Positions 24,945 to 33,193 are shown, counted from the stretch's first letter. The stretch is 64,000 nucleotides of DNA from Actinoplanes xinjiangensis (GCF_003148685.1 NZ_QGGR01000014.1:124001-188000), one strand, 5' to 3'. The notes: generated by a model from the sequence alone, not told the origin. Translations and numbers: made by a program.

Positions 24945-25652
24945 ATGAACTCGGCCACACCGCCCGTCAATCCCGGCTCCTCCGGCGCGAACCGTTCCGA
25001 CGGCCGCCGCGGCCGCTGGGACGGCCATCGTGAACAGCGCCGGGCCGAGCTGACCTCCGCGGCCATCGAGGCGATCCGCCAGCATGGCCCGGATGTCGGC
25101 ATGGAAGCCATCGCCGCGCACGCCGGCGTCAGCAAACCGGTCCTCTACCGCTACTTCGCCGACAAGTCGGAGTTGTGGCTCGCGGTCGGCCAGCAGGCCG
25201 GCGCGACCCTGCTGGAGGCGATGGTCCCGGCGGTCGCCGCAGTCCGGGAGGAGCGGGCCGTCGTGGCGGCAGCGATCGACGTCTACCTGGCGCACATCGA
25301 GGCCGACCTCAACCTGTACCGGTTCGTCGTGCACCAACCGGACATCGCCCGCCACCGGGATGTGGTCGCCGACGTGATGGACACCGTGGCCAGCGGCCTG
25401 GCCCGGATCTTCGGCGACCGCCTGCGGGCCCGCGGCCTCGACGCCGGTGCGGCACTGCCGTGGGCCTACGGGGTGGTCGGTTACGTGCAGTCGGTCGGCG
25501 ACTGGTGGCTGCGCCAGCAGCAGCCGATCAGCCGGGAGGCCCTCGGCGATTACCTGACGACGTTCCTCTGGGGCGGTATCGCCGGCATGCGCCGGGCCGC
25601 CGACATCCCCGGTGGACTTGCCGCACACGAAGGGTGGGCGAGAGATCTGTGA
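24945..25652 (+). CDS. TetR-family regulator
   Basis: This is a 235-residue regulator. After a disordered Pro/Gly/Arg N-terminus the HTH begins at RRAELTSAAIEAIRQHG, with the core VGMEAIAAHAGVSKPVLYRYFADKSEL (about residues 45-72), typical of TetR. The larger C-terminal ligand domain resembles those of lipid-metabolism repressors such as the KstR/FadR type, but the ligand is unknown. The ATG at 24945 is chosen because it follows the palindromic operator; the upstream in-frame codons run through the operator. It overlaps the DUF4873 gene by 4 bp (GTGA), so it is the first gene of a five-gene operon and probably autoregulates. Confidence 0.9.
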   Translation: MNSATPPVNPGSSGANRSDGRRGRWDGHREQRRAELTSAAIEAIRQHGPDVGMEAIAAHAGVSKPVLYRYFADKSELWLAVGQQAGATLLEAMVPAVAAVREERAVVAAAIDVYLAHIEADLNLYRFVVHQPDIARHRDVVADVMDTVASGLARIFGDRLRARGLDAGAALPWAYGVVGYVQSVGDWWLRQQQPISREALGDYLTTFLWGGIAGMRRAADIPGGLAAHEGWARDL

Positions 25653-26170
25653 GCACCGGCCCGAGCAATGTTGACTCGATCAATGTTGACCCGCTCAACA
25701 TTGATGCAGCCAATGCAGTCAATGCGATCGATCAAGTTGACGCGGGTCATGAGGAGTACCGCGGTCCGGCCACGTTGCGCCTCGACGACGGCACGGTTCC
25801 GGTCGACATCCGGATGTCCGCGCGTTTCGAACCGATCGAGGGCCGCTTCCGCTGGGCCGGCCGTACCGGACGGCAGGACATGCTGCGCGAACGCGTCGGC
25901 GCCGGCCTGCGCAAGGCCACGATCGTCGTGCCGGGTTCGCCGGAGACCACGGTCAAACTGAGCGACCCCGACCCGTGGGGCGGCATCCGCCTCTCCGGCA
26001 CGGGAACGCCCCCATGGTTCCCACCCACGGAACAGCCGACGGCCGAACGAGCGACGGCGACCGAACAAGCGACCGCGACCGAACAAGCGACCGCGACCGA
26101 ACAAGCGACCGCGACCGAACGAGCGACCGCGGCGGGACGAGCGGCGAACGGGGAGACCTCGCATGTCTGA
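25649..26170 (+). CDS. DUF4873 protein with repeat tail
   Basis: This is a 173-residue protein. Its middle (residues about 32-128) matches the actinobacterial DUF4873 pattern: EEYRGPATLRLDDGTVPVDI, FEPIEGRFRWAGR, LSDPDPWGGIRLSGTGTPP. Such domains are usually found fused to or beside flavin monooxygenases; here it sits between TetR and a BVMO and overlaps both genes. Two oddities stand out. The first 27 residues are a low-complexity Asn-Ile/Val-Asp run built from AT-rich, rare codons and carrying TCAA-N2-TTGA sites. The C-terminus is a hexapeptide repeat (Ala-Thr-Glu-Gln-Ala-Thr) from an 18-bp minisatellite. The only possible start is the GTG at 25649. Biochemical role unknown. Confidence 0.82.
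   Translation: MSTGPSNVDSINVDPLNIDAANAVNAIDQVDAGHEEYRGPATLRLDDGTVPVDIRMSARFEPIEGRFRWAGRTGRQDMLRERVGAGLRKATIVVPGSPETTVKLSDPDPWGGIRLSGTGTPPWFPPTEQPTAERATATEQATATEQATATEQATATERATAAGRAANGETSHV
25665..25740. promoter_or_regulatory. Cluster of TCAA-N2-TTGA palindromes in the DUF4873 5' region
   Basis: Sites are TCAATGTTGA (25680-25689), TCAACATTGA (25695-25704) and a shorter TCAAGTTGA (25732-25740), plus a half-site GCAATGTTGA at 25665. They are spaced at about 15 bp. ATGTTGAC, which occurs here twice (25668-25675, 25683-25690), is the exact complement of GTCAACAT at the citrate-synthase promoter (31893, 31946). Confidence 0.5.
26051..26122. repeat. 18-bp minisatellite (4 units) in the DUF4873 gene
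   Basis: Four 18-bp units (GCGACCGCGACCGAACAA and close variants) encode the repeated Ala-Thr-Ala-Thr-Glu-Gln tail. The reading frame is kept. Confidence 0.9.
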
Positions 26171-27632
26171 CGACCAGCACTTCGACGTCCTGATCGTCGG
26201 CGCCGGGCTGTCCGGCATCGGCGCGGCCTGGCGGCTGCAACGGCAGCGCCCGCAGGACACGTACGCCGTCCTCGAGGCCCGGGACGCCATCGGCGGCACC
26301 TGGGATCTGTTCCGTTATCCCGGCGTCCGGTCCGATTCGGACATGTTCACTCTCAGCTATCCGTTCCGGCCGTGGCGCGAACCCGAGTCGCTGGCCTCCG
26401 GCGACAAGATCCGCCGGTACATCGAGGAGACCGCGGACGAGGCCGGCATCACCCGGCACATCCGCTTCGGCACCCGGGTGACCAGCGCCGCATGGTCGTC
26501 GGCGGAGGGGCGCTGGACCGTGCACACCTCCACCGGCGAGGTGCTGACGTGCGCTTTCCTCTACGGTTGTGCCGGCTACTACAACTACGCGGAGGGCTAC
26601 CAGCCGGACTTTCCCGGCCTGGACGACTTCACCGGCACGGTCGTGCACCCGCAGTTCTGGCCGGAGGGCCTGGACTACCGCGGCAAGCGCGTGGTGATCA
26701 TCGGCAGTGGCGCCACCGCCGTCACGCTGGTGCCGGCCATGGCCGCCGACGCGGCGCACGTGACGATGCTGCAGCGCTCCCCCTCGTACGTCACGCCTCT
26801 TCCGGACCGGGACGTGGTCGCCGACGTGGCCCGCCGCATCCTGCCGCCGAAGGCGGCGAACCGGGTGGCCCGCGCCAAGAACATCCTGCTCACGCAGGCC
26901 TTCTACCAGATCGCGAAGCGTCGCCCGAAACTGGTGCGGCGCGTGCTGCGTGGCGTCGCCGTGCACTTCCTGAAGAACCCGGGTTACGTGGACGAGCACT
27001 TCAAACCGCACTACGACCCTTGGGACCAGCGACTGTGCGTGATCCCGTCCGGGGATCTCTACCGGTCGATCAGCAGTGGCCGCGCCTCGGTCGTCACCGA
27101 CCACATCGACACGTTCGTCCCGGGTGGTCTCCGCCTCAAGTCGGGAACGACTCTCGATGCCGACATCGTGGTCTCGGCAACCGGATTGTCACTGCTGCCG
27201 GTCGGCGGTATCCAGCTCTCCGTCGACGGCGACCCGGTCGACGTCGGGAAGTCGGCCTCCTACCGCGGCCTGATGCTCGGCGGCGTGCCGAACTTCGCCT
27301 ACTGCATCGGATACGTCAACGCGTCGTGGACGCTGCGGGCCGATCTGTCCCACCGCTACCTGCTGAAACTGCTCGACCACATGGAACGTCACGGCTACGC
27401 GGCGGCGGCACCGACCGCGCCGACGGGCACCGGGCGCCCGCTGCTCGACCTCTCGTCTGGTTACGTGCAGCGTGCCCTCGACATCTTCCCCCGTCAGGGC
27501 GACCGCGATCCGTGGCTGGTCCGGCAGAACTACCTGCGCGATGCGTTCACCACCCCGCGCGCCGACGTCACCCACGACATGGAGTTCACCCGCCGTCCCG
27601 CTCCCGTCCGCTCTGCAGAGGTGGTCTCATGA
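26163..27632 (+). CDS. Flavin monooxygenase, Baeyer-Villiger type
   Basis: This is a 489-residue cytoplasmic FAD/NADPH monooxygenase. It has the FAD fingerprint VGAGLSGIGAAW (about residue 12), the NADPH fingerprint IGSGATAVTL (about 178) and, at about 156-167, FTGTVVHPQFWP, which fits the BVMO motif FxGxxxHxxxWP. RYPGVRSDSDM is typical of the EthA/MymA group. BVMOs turn ketones into esters; the alpha/beta hydrolase two genes on could cleave those esters. The start ATG at 26163 overlaps the DUF4873 gene by 8 bp. The operon layout (BVMO-SDR-hydrolase) recalls the mycobacterial mymA region, suggesting lipid or ketone processing. Substrate unknown. Confidence 0.92.
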   Translation: MSDDQHFDVLIVGAGLSGIGAAWRLQRQRPQDTYAVLEARDAIGGTWDLFRYPGVRSDSDMFTLSYPFRPWREPESLASGDKIRRYIEETADEAGITRHIRFGTRVTSAAWSSAEGRWTVHTSTGEVLTCAFLYGCAGYYNYAEGYQPDFPGLDDFTGTVVHPQFWPEGLDYRGKRVVIIGSGATAVTLVPAMAADAAHVTMLQRSPSYVTPLPDRDVVADVARRILPPKAANRVARAKNILLTQAFYQIAKRRPKLVRRVLRGVAVHFLKNPGYVDEHFKPHYDPWDQRLCVIPSGDLYRSISSGRASVVTDHIDTFVPGGLRLKSGTTLDADIVVSATGLSLLPVGGIQLSVDGDPVDVGKSASYRGLMLGGVPNFAYCIGYVNASWTLRADLSHRYLLKLLDHMERHGYAAAAPTAPTGTGRPLLDLSSGYVQRALDIFPRQGDRDPWLVRQNYLRDAFTTPRADVTHDMEFTRRPAPVRSAEVVS

Positions 27633-28501
27633 CCCGACTTCCCGAATACCGGTTCGCCGGTCGCACGGCCGTTCTCACCGGAGCGGCCGGCGGCATCGGC
27701 GAACAGGTCGCCTACGGCCTGGCCCATCGCGGCAGCGACCTGGTCCTGGTCGACGTCGACGAGAACCGGCTCCAGCCGGTCGCCGAACGTATCCGCACGT
27801 CGCATCCCGCCATCACCGTCCAGACCGTCGTCGCCGACCTCGCCGACCGGGCCGCCGTCGAAGGCCTCGCCGCGCAGGTGCTCGCCGAGCATCCGGCGAT
27901 CGGGCTGCTCGTGAACAACGCCGGCATCGCGCTCGGCGGCCGCTTCGACCAGGTGTCGATCGACCAGTTCGAGCAGGTCATGAACGTGAACTTCCGGGCG
28001 CCGATGCTGCTCACGCACGCGCTGCTGCCGGCCCTCACCGCCACGCCCGGCGGGCATCTGGTCAACGTGTCCAGCCTGTTCGGGCTGATCGCGCCACCCG
28101 GCCAGAGTGCCTACTGCGCCAGCAAGTTCGCACTGCGGGGGCTCAGCGAATCCCTGCGCGGCGAACTGATCGACAACGGCGTGGGTGTGACCACCGTTCA
28201 CCCCGGCGGGATCAAGACACGCATCGCCGAGTCCGCGCTGGTGGGCTCACGCGTACCGGAGGAGGAGATCGAACCCAACCGCAGACTCTTCGCCGCGCTG
28301 CTCAGCTATCCGCCGGAGAAGGCCGCGGAACAGATTCTGCGGGCTGTCGCGAAGCGAAAGGCCCGGCTGCTCATCGCGTCCAGCGCCAAGGCGCCGGACC
28401 TCCTCGCCCGGCTCCTGCCGGTCGGTCACGCCCGGATCGTCCGCGCGGCCACCGTCGCGGCCTCCTCCCGCGGCGCGCGACCGGCGGTGATCAAGAGATG
28501 A
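27629..28501 (+). CDS. Short-chain dehydrogenase/reductase
   Basis: This is a 290-residue cytoplasmic SDR. The cofactor site TGAAGGIGEQVA is at about residues 18-29, the structural NNAGIA at about 95-100, and the catalytic Ser (NVSSLFG) and Tyr-x3-Lys (YCASK, about 162-166) are intact. The acidic residue after the second strand (VDVDENR) favours NAD(H). It overlaps the BVMO gene by four bases (ATGA) and the hydrolase gene in the same way. In this setting it may oxidise an alcohol to the ketone used by the BVMO, or reduce an aldehyde product. The C-terminal extension of about 40 residues is basic. Confidence 0.92.
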   Translation: MTRLPEYRFAGRTAVLTGAAGGIGEQVAYGLAHRGSDLVLVDVDENRLQPVAERIRTSHPAITVQTVVADLADRAAVEGLAAQVLAEHPAIGLLVNNAGIALGGRFDQVSIDQFEQVMNVNFRAPMLLTHALLPALTATPGGHLVNVSSLFGLIAPPGQSAYCASKFALRGLSESLRGELIDNGVGVTTVHPGGIKTRIAESALVGSRVPEEEIEPNRRLFAALLSYPPEKAAEQILRAVAKRKARLLIASSAKAPDLLARLLPVGHARIVRAATVAASSRGARPAVIKR

Positions 28502-29337
28502 AATTCGAGGATGTACGGGGTACCCGCGTCCGTTTCCACGCAACAGGCGATCCGGCCGCCCCGCCGGTCGTGCTGCTGCACGGCATCGGCCGCAGTCTGG
28601 AGGACTGGGCGCTCCAGCACCCTCTTCTCGACAACGAATATCGTGTCATCAGCATCGACATGCCCGGGTTCGGACTGTCCCAGCGGATGCCGGCCGTCAC
28701 CACCCTCGACGTCCTCGCCGAAGGTGTGTGGGCGACGCTCGACACGATCGGGGAAACCCGGCCCGTCCACCTGATGGGCAACTCGCTCGGCGGCGCCGTG
28801 TCGATGACCATGCTCGCCGGCATCCCCGACCGGGTGTCCACGCTGACCCTGGTCAACAGCGCCGGCTTCGGGAAGGAGGTGACCGTCGCGCTGCGCATGC
28901 TCGCCGTACCCGGCCTCGGCCGCCAGATGCTGCGCCGCATCGACCGGATCACCGCTCCCCGGATGGAACGCCTGATCTTCGCCGACCGCACCCTGGTCAC
29001 CCCGGAACGCATCGCAATGGCCGTCAAGATCGCGCGCCAGCCGGACTTCGCACCCGTCTACCTGGAGATCGCCAAGGCCCTCGGCGGCGTCCGCGGTGTC
29101 GCCGCCGCCTGGCGCACCGATCTGCTGACCCGGGTCGCCTCCGCCACCCGGCCGACCATGCTCGTCTGGGGTGAGCGTGACCTGATCCTGCCGAGCAGGC
29201 ACCTCGCCGCGGCCCGCGCCGCGTTCCCGCACGCGCAGTCGCACATGTTCGCCCGCACCGGCCACATGCCCCAGATCGAACGCCCGGAGGATTTCGCCGG
29301 GCTCGTCCGCCCGATGCTGGCCCGGGTCACCGTCTGA
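28498..29337 (+). CDS. Alpha/beta hydrolase
   Basis: This is a 279-residue cytoplasmic hydrolase. The oxyanion-hole HG (LLHGIG, about 27) and nucleophile elbow GNSLGG (Ser about 98) are intact, as are the acid (WGERDLILP, Asp about 225) and the His (RTGHMPQIERP, about 253). It is most like esterases or lactonases. It is the last gene of the TetR operon, with a 4-bp overlap to the SDR, and is followed by a strong terminator. A natural reading is that it opens the ester or lactone produced by the BVMO. Exact substrate unknown. The start is the ATG at 28498; the longer frame to the left is out of frame with the SDR and not a gene. Confidence 0.9.
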   Translation: MKFEDVRGTRVRFHATGDPAAPPVVLLHGIGRSLEDWALQHPLLDNEYRVISIDMPGFGLSQRMPAVTTLDVLAEGVWATLDTIGETRPVHLMGNSLGGAVSMTMLAGIPDRVSTLTLVNSAGFGKEVTVALRMLAVPGLGRQMLRRIDRITAPRMERLIFADRTLVTPERIAMAVKIARQPDFAPVYLEIAKALGGVRGVAAAWRTDLLTRVASATRPTMLVWGERDLILPSRHLAAARAAFPHAQSHMFARTGHMPQIERPEDFAGLVRPMLARVTV

Positions 29338-29355
29338 GACCTGGTCGAGGGGGCA

Positions 29356-29393
29356 CGGTCCGGGTGGCAGCCGAGGGGGCGCCGCCCGGACCG
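29356..29393 (+). terminator. Terminator of the TetR/BVMO operon
   Basis: A 13-bp stem with one G-T pair (29356-29368 with 29381-29393) lies 19 bp after the hydrolase stop. The interval 29394-29561 shows nothing further. Confidence 0.75.
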
Positions 29394-29561
29394 CTCCGTC
29401 TCCGTCGCCTCCATCGCGAGACACGTCGCACGAGGTTCGCCATTCCCCCCGCCCTCCCGCGACGCGGCCGAAACGCCGACCGAAACTGAGGGCCCAGACC
29501 GAGCGGACACTGGGGGTCGGACCGACCCGACGCTCCCGCCTCGCCGAACCCCGTCTTCCGT

Positions 29562-30464
29562 CTAATCGGCCGCGCGCCGGACGGTGACATCGCTGCGGGC
29601 CAGGCTGGCGGGCAGGCCGTCGCGGGTCTCCCCCGCTTGCAGGCTTCGCGCGGTGGACGGGTCGACGACGACCGCCGTGAGCTGCAACGTGTCGTCACCA
29701 CCGCTGTCCAGGGTGGCGGGGCCGCAGGCGAAGTTGTTCCCGCCCCGGCAGGCGCCCTCGACCCGGTAGGCGCCGGAACCGTGCCGCGACAACAGCCAGA
29801 CCTGGTGGTCCCCGGGCATCTCGGCGGTACCGCTGACGGTCGTCGCCGCGGTGATGGTCTCACCTTCCCGAGGCTCACCCACGGTGACCGACGCGGCCGC
29901 CGCCGGGGTGCCGGAGCTGACGGCATCGGTCGCCGTTCGCGGTGCGGCCCCGACCGGCGTCTTCTCCGACGGCAGATCACGCACACCGGACAGCACGGCC
30001 GCATCCTCGTCAGTGATCGATGGAACCGGCATGGGCGATCCACTTCGGCCACTCGGCGAGGCGGACCGGGGGCTCGGCGACCGTGGCGCTTCGACCTCAG
30101 CCGGCGGGGCGTAGGGCGCGAGACCGGTGTGCACCGCGGCCGCCGAGACCCGCACCGGTGGTGCCGACATGACGGCGGCCGGTGGCGGGCGGAATTCGGG
30201 TGCCGCCGCCCCGGGCCCGGAGGCCGAGACGACGACGGCACCGAGTCCGGCGACCGCGAGTGCCGCGGCGAGCACCGGGCGCCGGTGTGCCTCACGGTTG
30301 GCCGCAACCGTCGCCCGGCCCAGCACCGCTGTCATGATCCGCAACGCCGCCAGCCCGTTGATCATCGTCAGGGAGCGCCGCGACCGGCTGGGCGGCGGCT
30401 GCTCGAAGCCGGCCGGGCTCTCGTGCGGGCCACCGGGTTCGGATCCCCGGGAGGTGACAACCAT
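29562..30464 (-). CDS. Membrane-anchored surface protein with C-terminal beta domain
   Basis: This is a 300-residue protein with a cytoplasmic basic N-terminus (about 1-60), one transmembrane helix (RPVLAAALAVAGLGAVVVSA, about 67-86), a long Pro/Ser/Ala-rich extracellular stalk (to about 190), and a C-terminal domain of about 100 residues. That domain has SVTVGEPREGETITAATTVSG, then VWLLSRHGSGAYRVEGAC and FACGPATL. Two Cys in it may form a disulfide. The C-terminal domain looks Ig/beta-sandwich-like, of the sort seen in actinobacterial surface proteins. No enzyme motif is seen. The start ATG at 30464 has a GGAAGG site. It lies alone; function unknown. Confidence 0.72.
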   Translation of the reverse strand: MVVTSRGSEPGGPHESPAGFEQPPPSRSRRSLTMINGLAALRIMTAVLGRATVAANREAHRRPVLAAALAVAGLGAVVVSASGPGAAAPEFRPPPAAVMSAPPVRVSAAAVHTGLAPYAPPAEVEAPRSPSPRSASPSGRSGSPMPVPSITDEDAAVLSGVRDLPSEKTPVGAAPRTATDAVSSGTPAAAASVTVGEPREGETITAATTVSGTAEMPGDHQVWLLSRHGSGAYRVEGACRGGNNFACGPATLDSGGDDTLQLTAVVVDPSTARSLQAGETRDGLPASLARSDVTVRRAAD

Positions 30465-30694
30465 CGAACGCCTTCCGCATGTTCGGCTGGCCGCCGGTGA
30501 ACCGCCGGCCGGAGCGCCGTGCTCGGCGGCGCCATCCGACCCGATAACCAAGCCGTCGCCGCTTTGGATGCGGTTGTCCGGAGTGTCGGCATTGTGGCGA
30601 GGCTCTCCCTGCCGCCGACGCCACCCGCCGACCGGCCGGATTCCGCCTGCCCACCGGCCTACCGCCCACCTTCAAAGACCGGACGCCGCAGCCT

Positions 30695-31900
30695 CTACCT
30701 CTGCGCGGGCCATCCGGCCACCTGGCCGGCGTCTCGCTCGCCGGGCCCCACGTAGTCGGCAGACGGACGGATGATCTTGCCGAGTCGCTTCTGCTCCAGG
30801 ATGTGGGCGCTCCAGCCGGCGGTACGGGCGCAGGTGAACATGGCCGCGAACAGGTCGGCCGGAACGCCGGCGAAGTCCAGGATCACCGCCGCCCAGAACT
30901 CGACGTTGGTCTCCAGGACCCGGTCCGGTTTGCGTTCCCGGAGTTCGGCGAGGGCGGCCAGTTCCAGCTCGCGGGCCACCTCGTAGCGGGGGGCGCCCAG
31001 TTCGCGGGCCGTGCTGCGCAGGATCCGGGCGCGCGGGTCCTCGGCGCGGTAGATGGCGTGGCCGAAACCCATCAGCCGCCGGCCGGAGTCGAGGACCTCG
31101 CGCACGTAGCGACGCGCGTCGGCACCGGCCTCGACGGCCTCGATCATGCCGAGCGCCCGGGACGGTGCGCCGCCGTGCAGTGGGCCGGACAGTGCCGCGA
31201 TCGCCGCGGACAGGCAGGCGGGAGCGTCGGCGCCGGTGCTCGCGACGACCCGGCCGGTGAACGTGGACGCGTTCATCCCGTGTTCGGCCGCGCAGATCCA
31301 GTAGCGGTCGATCGCCGCGACGTGCCGCGGGTCCGGCTCACCCTGCCACTCGATCATGAACCGTTCGGTGGCAGTCCGCCCGGCCTCGATGAGCCGCCGC
31401 GGCACAGCAGGGAGCCGGGAGCCCGAAGGTAGCCGGGAGCCCGCCGGGAGCCCGGACCCCGCGGGAAGCCGGGACCCCGCGGGGACTGCGGACCCCGCCG
31501 GGACTGCGGACCCGGCGGGCGGGAACGCCGCCCGGGCAGCCTGAGCGGCATACGACAGGACCGCCGCCGACGTGCGCGCCAGATCGTCGCGGGCCTGATC
31601 GTCCGGGATGTCGATCAGTTGCCGCAGGCCCCATCGGGGAGCCAGGAGCGCTACCGCGGCCTGTACGTCGGCGCGGATGTCACCGGAGTTGTCCACAGGC
31701 GGCAGGTGCTCGGCCGCCGGAAGCCCGCGGGTGAAGTCACCATCGACGAGCAGCCCCCACACGTCGCCGTAGGAGACGGTTCCGGCGAGGGAGTTGATGT
31801 CGACACCGCGGTAGCGCAGCGCCCCTCCGTCCCGGTCGGGTTCGGCGATCTCGGTGTCGAACGCGACGACACCGGCAAGTCCTGGATTGACTGTCAACAT
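30695..31900 (-). CDS. Citrate synthase family protein with repeat insertion
   Basis: This is a 401-residue cytoplasmic enzyme of the citrate/2-methylcitrate synthase family, condensing oxaloacetate with an acyl-CoA. Active-site segments are present: AAEHGMNAST (His about 213), SGPLHGGAPSRA (about 242) and MGFGHAIYRAEDPRA (about 280). Between about residues 128 and 167 lies a run of Val/Leu-Pro-Ala-Gly-Ser pentapeptides encoded by a 15-bp minisatellite. This is absent from normal citrate synthases and must sit in a surface loop if the enzyme folds. It is divergent from a second, HTH-fused citrate synthase across a 67-bp region with shared operators. The two may form a hetero-oligomer or one may regulate the other. 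Confidence 0.9.
   Translation of the reverse strand: MLTVNPGLAGVVAFDTEIAEPDRDGGALRYRGVDINSLAGTVSYGDVWGLLVDGDFTRGLPAAEHLPPVDNSGDIRADVQAAVALLAPRWGLRQLIDIPDDQARDDLARTSAAVLSYAAQAARAAFPPAGSAVPAGSAVPAGSRLPAGSGLPAGSRLPSGSRLPAVPRRLIEAGRTATERFMIEWQGEPDPRHVAAIDRYWICAAEHGMNASTFTGRVVASTGADAPACLSAAIAALSGPLHGGAPSRALGMIEAVEAGADARRYVREVLDSGRRLMGFGHAIYRAEDPRARILRSTARELGAPRYEVARELELAALAELRERKPDRVLETNVEFWAAVILDFAGVPADLFAAMFTCARTAGWSAHILEQKRLGKIIRPSADYVGPGERDAGQVAGWPAQR
31406..31525. repeat. 15-bp minisatellite in citrate synthase
   Basis: About eight degenerate 15-bp units encode Pro-Ala-Gly-Ser-(Ala/Arg)-(Val/Leu) repeats in frame. GC-rich, with units diverged more at the ends than in the middle. Confidence 0.8.
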
Positions 31901-31955
31901 GACTTCAATCTGGATTCGTCAAGTGTTGATGTCAATATTGATCCAGTCAACATGA
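31893..31955. promoter_or_regulatory. Operator cluster between divergent citrate synthases
   Basis: GTCAACATGA occurs at both ends (31893-31902 and 31946-31955), enclosing TCAAGTGTTGA (31919-31929) and TCAATATTGA (31932-31941). The first GTCAACAT overlaps the start codon of the minus-strand gene; the last overlaps the ribosome-binding region of the plus-strand gene. The segment is markedly AT-rich for this genome. Confidence 0.55.
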
Positions 31956-31967
31956 GAGGATGACGAC

Positions 31968-33146
31968 ATGACCGCGCAAACGCTGATGACCACCGAAGAG
32001 GTCGCTATCCTGCTGGGCGTCAAGCCGGCCACCGTCTACGCGTATGTGAGTCGTGGTCTGCTCACCAGCCGCCGCAACGCCGACGGCAAGAACAGCCTGT
32101 TCGCGAAGACCGACGTCGACGCGTTCCTGGCCGGCCGAAAACGCACGACCACCCCCGGCATCCAGACCGGCATCACCCTGATCAAGGACGACAACCTGTT
32201 CTTCCGCGGCCGTGACGCGACAGTGCTGGCCCGCTCCGCCACCTACGAGGCGGTCGCCTCCCTGTTGTGGACCGGTGAGCTCGACGACGTCCCGTTCCCG
32301 GTCAACCCGGAGCTGCGTTCCCTGGCCATGGACGTGACCGGCCGCCTGCCGAAGACGGCCCGCCTCACCGACCGGCTGCGCGTCACCGTCGCCGCGGCCG
32401 CGGCGGCCGACCCGCTGCGTTTCGACACCGCACCGACCGCCGTCGTCGCGACCGGCCGGCAACTGCTCGCCACCATGGTGCAGGGCCTGCCGCCCCGCAA
32501 CGGCATCCCGGTCCGGCCGGTGCCGTTCGCCGAGGCACTGTGGCTGCGGCTCACCTCCCAGCGGCCCGGTGACACCGGGTTGCACCTGCTCAACGCCGCT
32601 CTGATCCTGCTCGCCGATCACGACATCGCGGCGTCGACGCTGGCCGCCCGGATCGCCGCGTCCACCCGGGCCCACCCGTACGCGGTGGTCAGCGCCGGTC
32701 TCGCCGTGCTCGACGGGCCGTTGCACGGGGCGGCGAGCGGTCTCGCGTACCCCCTGCTCGAGGAGGCCATCAACGGTCCGGGCCCGGTCGCCACGATCTC
32801 CGACCGCCTGCGTTCGGGGGTGCCGGTGGCCGGTTTCGGTCATCCGCTCTACGCGGGCGGCGATCCGCGGGCCACCGCCCTGTTCAGCCTGCTCGACGAG
32901 GGGCCGGTCAAGGACGCGGCGCTGCAACTCGACGCGACCATGCGTACCCGATCGGGCACCGCTGCCAACGTCGACCTCGCGCTGGCCGCGCTCGCCCTGC
33001 ACCATCGCATGCCGGCCGACGCCGGCGAGGCGATCTTCGCGGTGGCCCGCACCGCCGGCTGGCTGGCCCACGCCCTCGAGGAGTACGGCGACCGCCCGAG
33101 CCGTTTCCGTCCGTCCGGCGCCTACGCGGGCAACCAGCCCGCGTGA
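31968..33146 (+). CDS. Citrate synthase with N-terminal helix-turn-helix
   Basis: This is a 392-residue fusion. Residues 1-65 are a MerR/excisionase-type HTH (LMTTEEVAILLGVKPATVYAYVSRGLL). A citrate synthase domain follows with VLDGPLHGAASGL (about 248), AGFGHPLYAGGDPRA (about 286) and C-terminal ARTAGWLAHALEE. The HTH suggests that the protein binds DNA and may regulate its own divergent promoter, which carries repeated TCAA-N2-TTGA sites. Start ATG 31968 has a GAGAGGA site. Such HTH-citrate synthases are known in actinobacteria but their regulatory role is little studied. The active-site His before the second half is less clear than in the partner gene (DIAASTLAARIAAST in place of EHGMNAST), so catalysis may be weak. 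Confidence 0.88.
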   Translation: MTAQTLMTTEEVAILLGVKPATVYAYVSRGLLTSRRNADGKNSLFAKTDVDAFLAGRKRTTTPGIQTGITLIKDDNLFFRGRDATVLARSATYEAVASLLWTGELDDVPFPVNPELRSLAMDVTGRLPKTARLTDRLRVTVAAAAAADPLRFDTAPTAVVATGRQLLATMVQGLPPRNGIPVRPVPFAEALWLRLTSQRPGDTGLHLLNAALILLADHDIAASTLAARIAASTRAHPYAVVSAGLAVLDGPLHGAASGLAYPLLEEAINGPGPVATISDRLRSGVPVAGFGHPLYAGGDPRATALFSLLDEGPVKDAALQLDATMRTRSGTAANVDLALAALALHHRMPADAGEAIFAVARTAGWLAHALEEYGDRPSRFRPSGAYAGNQPA

Positions 33147-33181
33147 CCGCCCGGGAACGGCGCGCCGATACTACCGGCCAG

Positions 33182-33187
33182 TAGGCT
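33182..33187 (+). promoter_or_regulatory. -10 hexamer for leaderless nitroreductase
   Basis: TAGGCT ends 6 nt before the ATG at 33194, with no ribosome-binding site. Confidence 0.4.
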
Positions 33188-33193
33188 TTCGGC

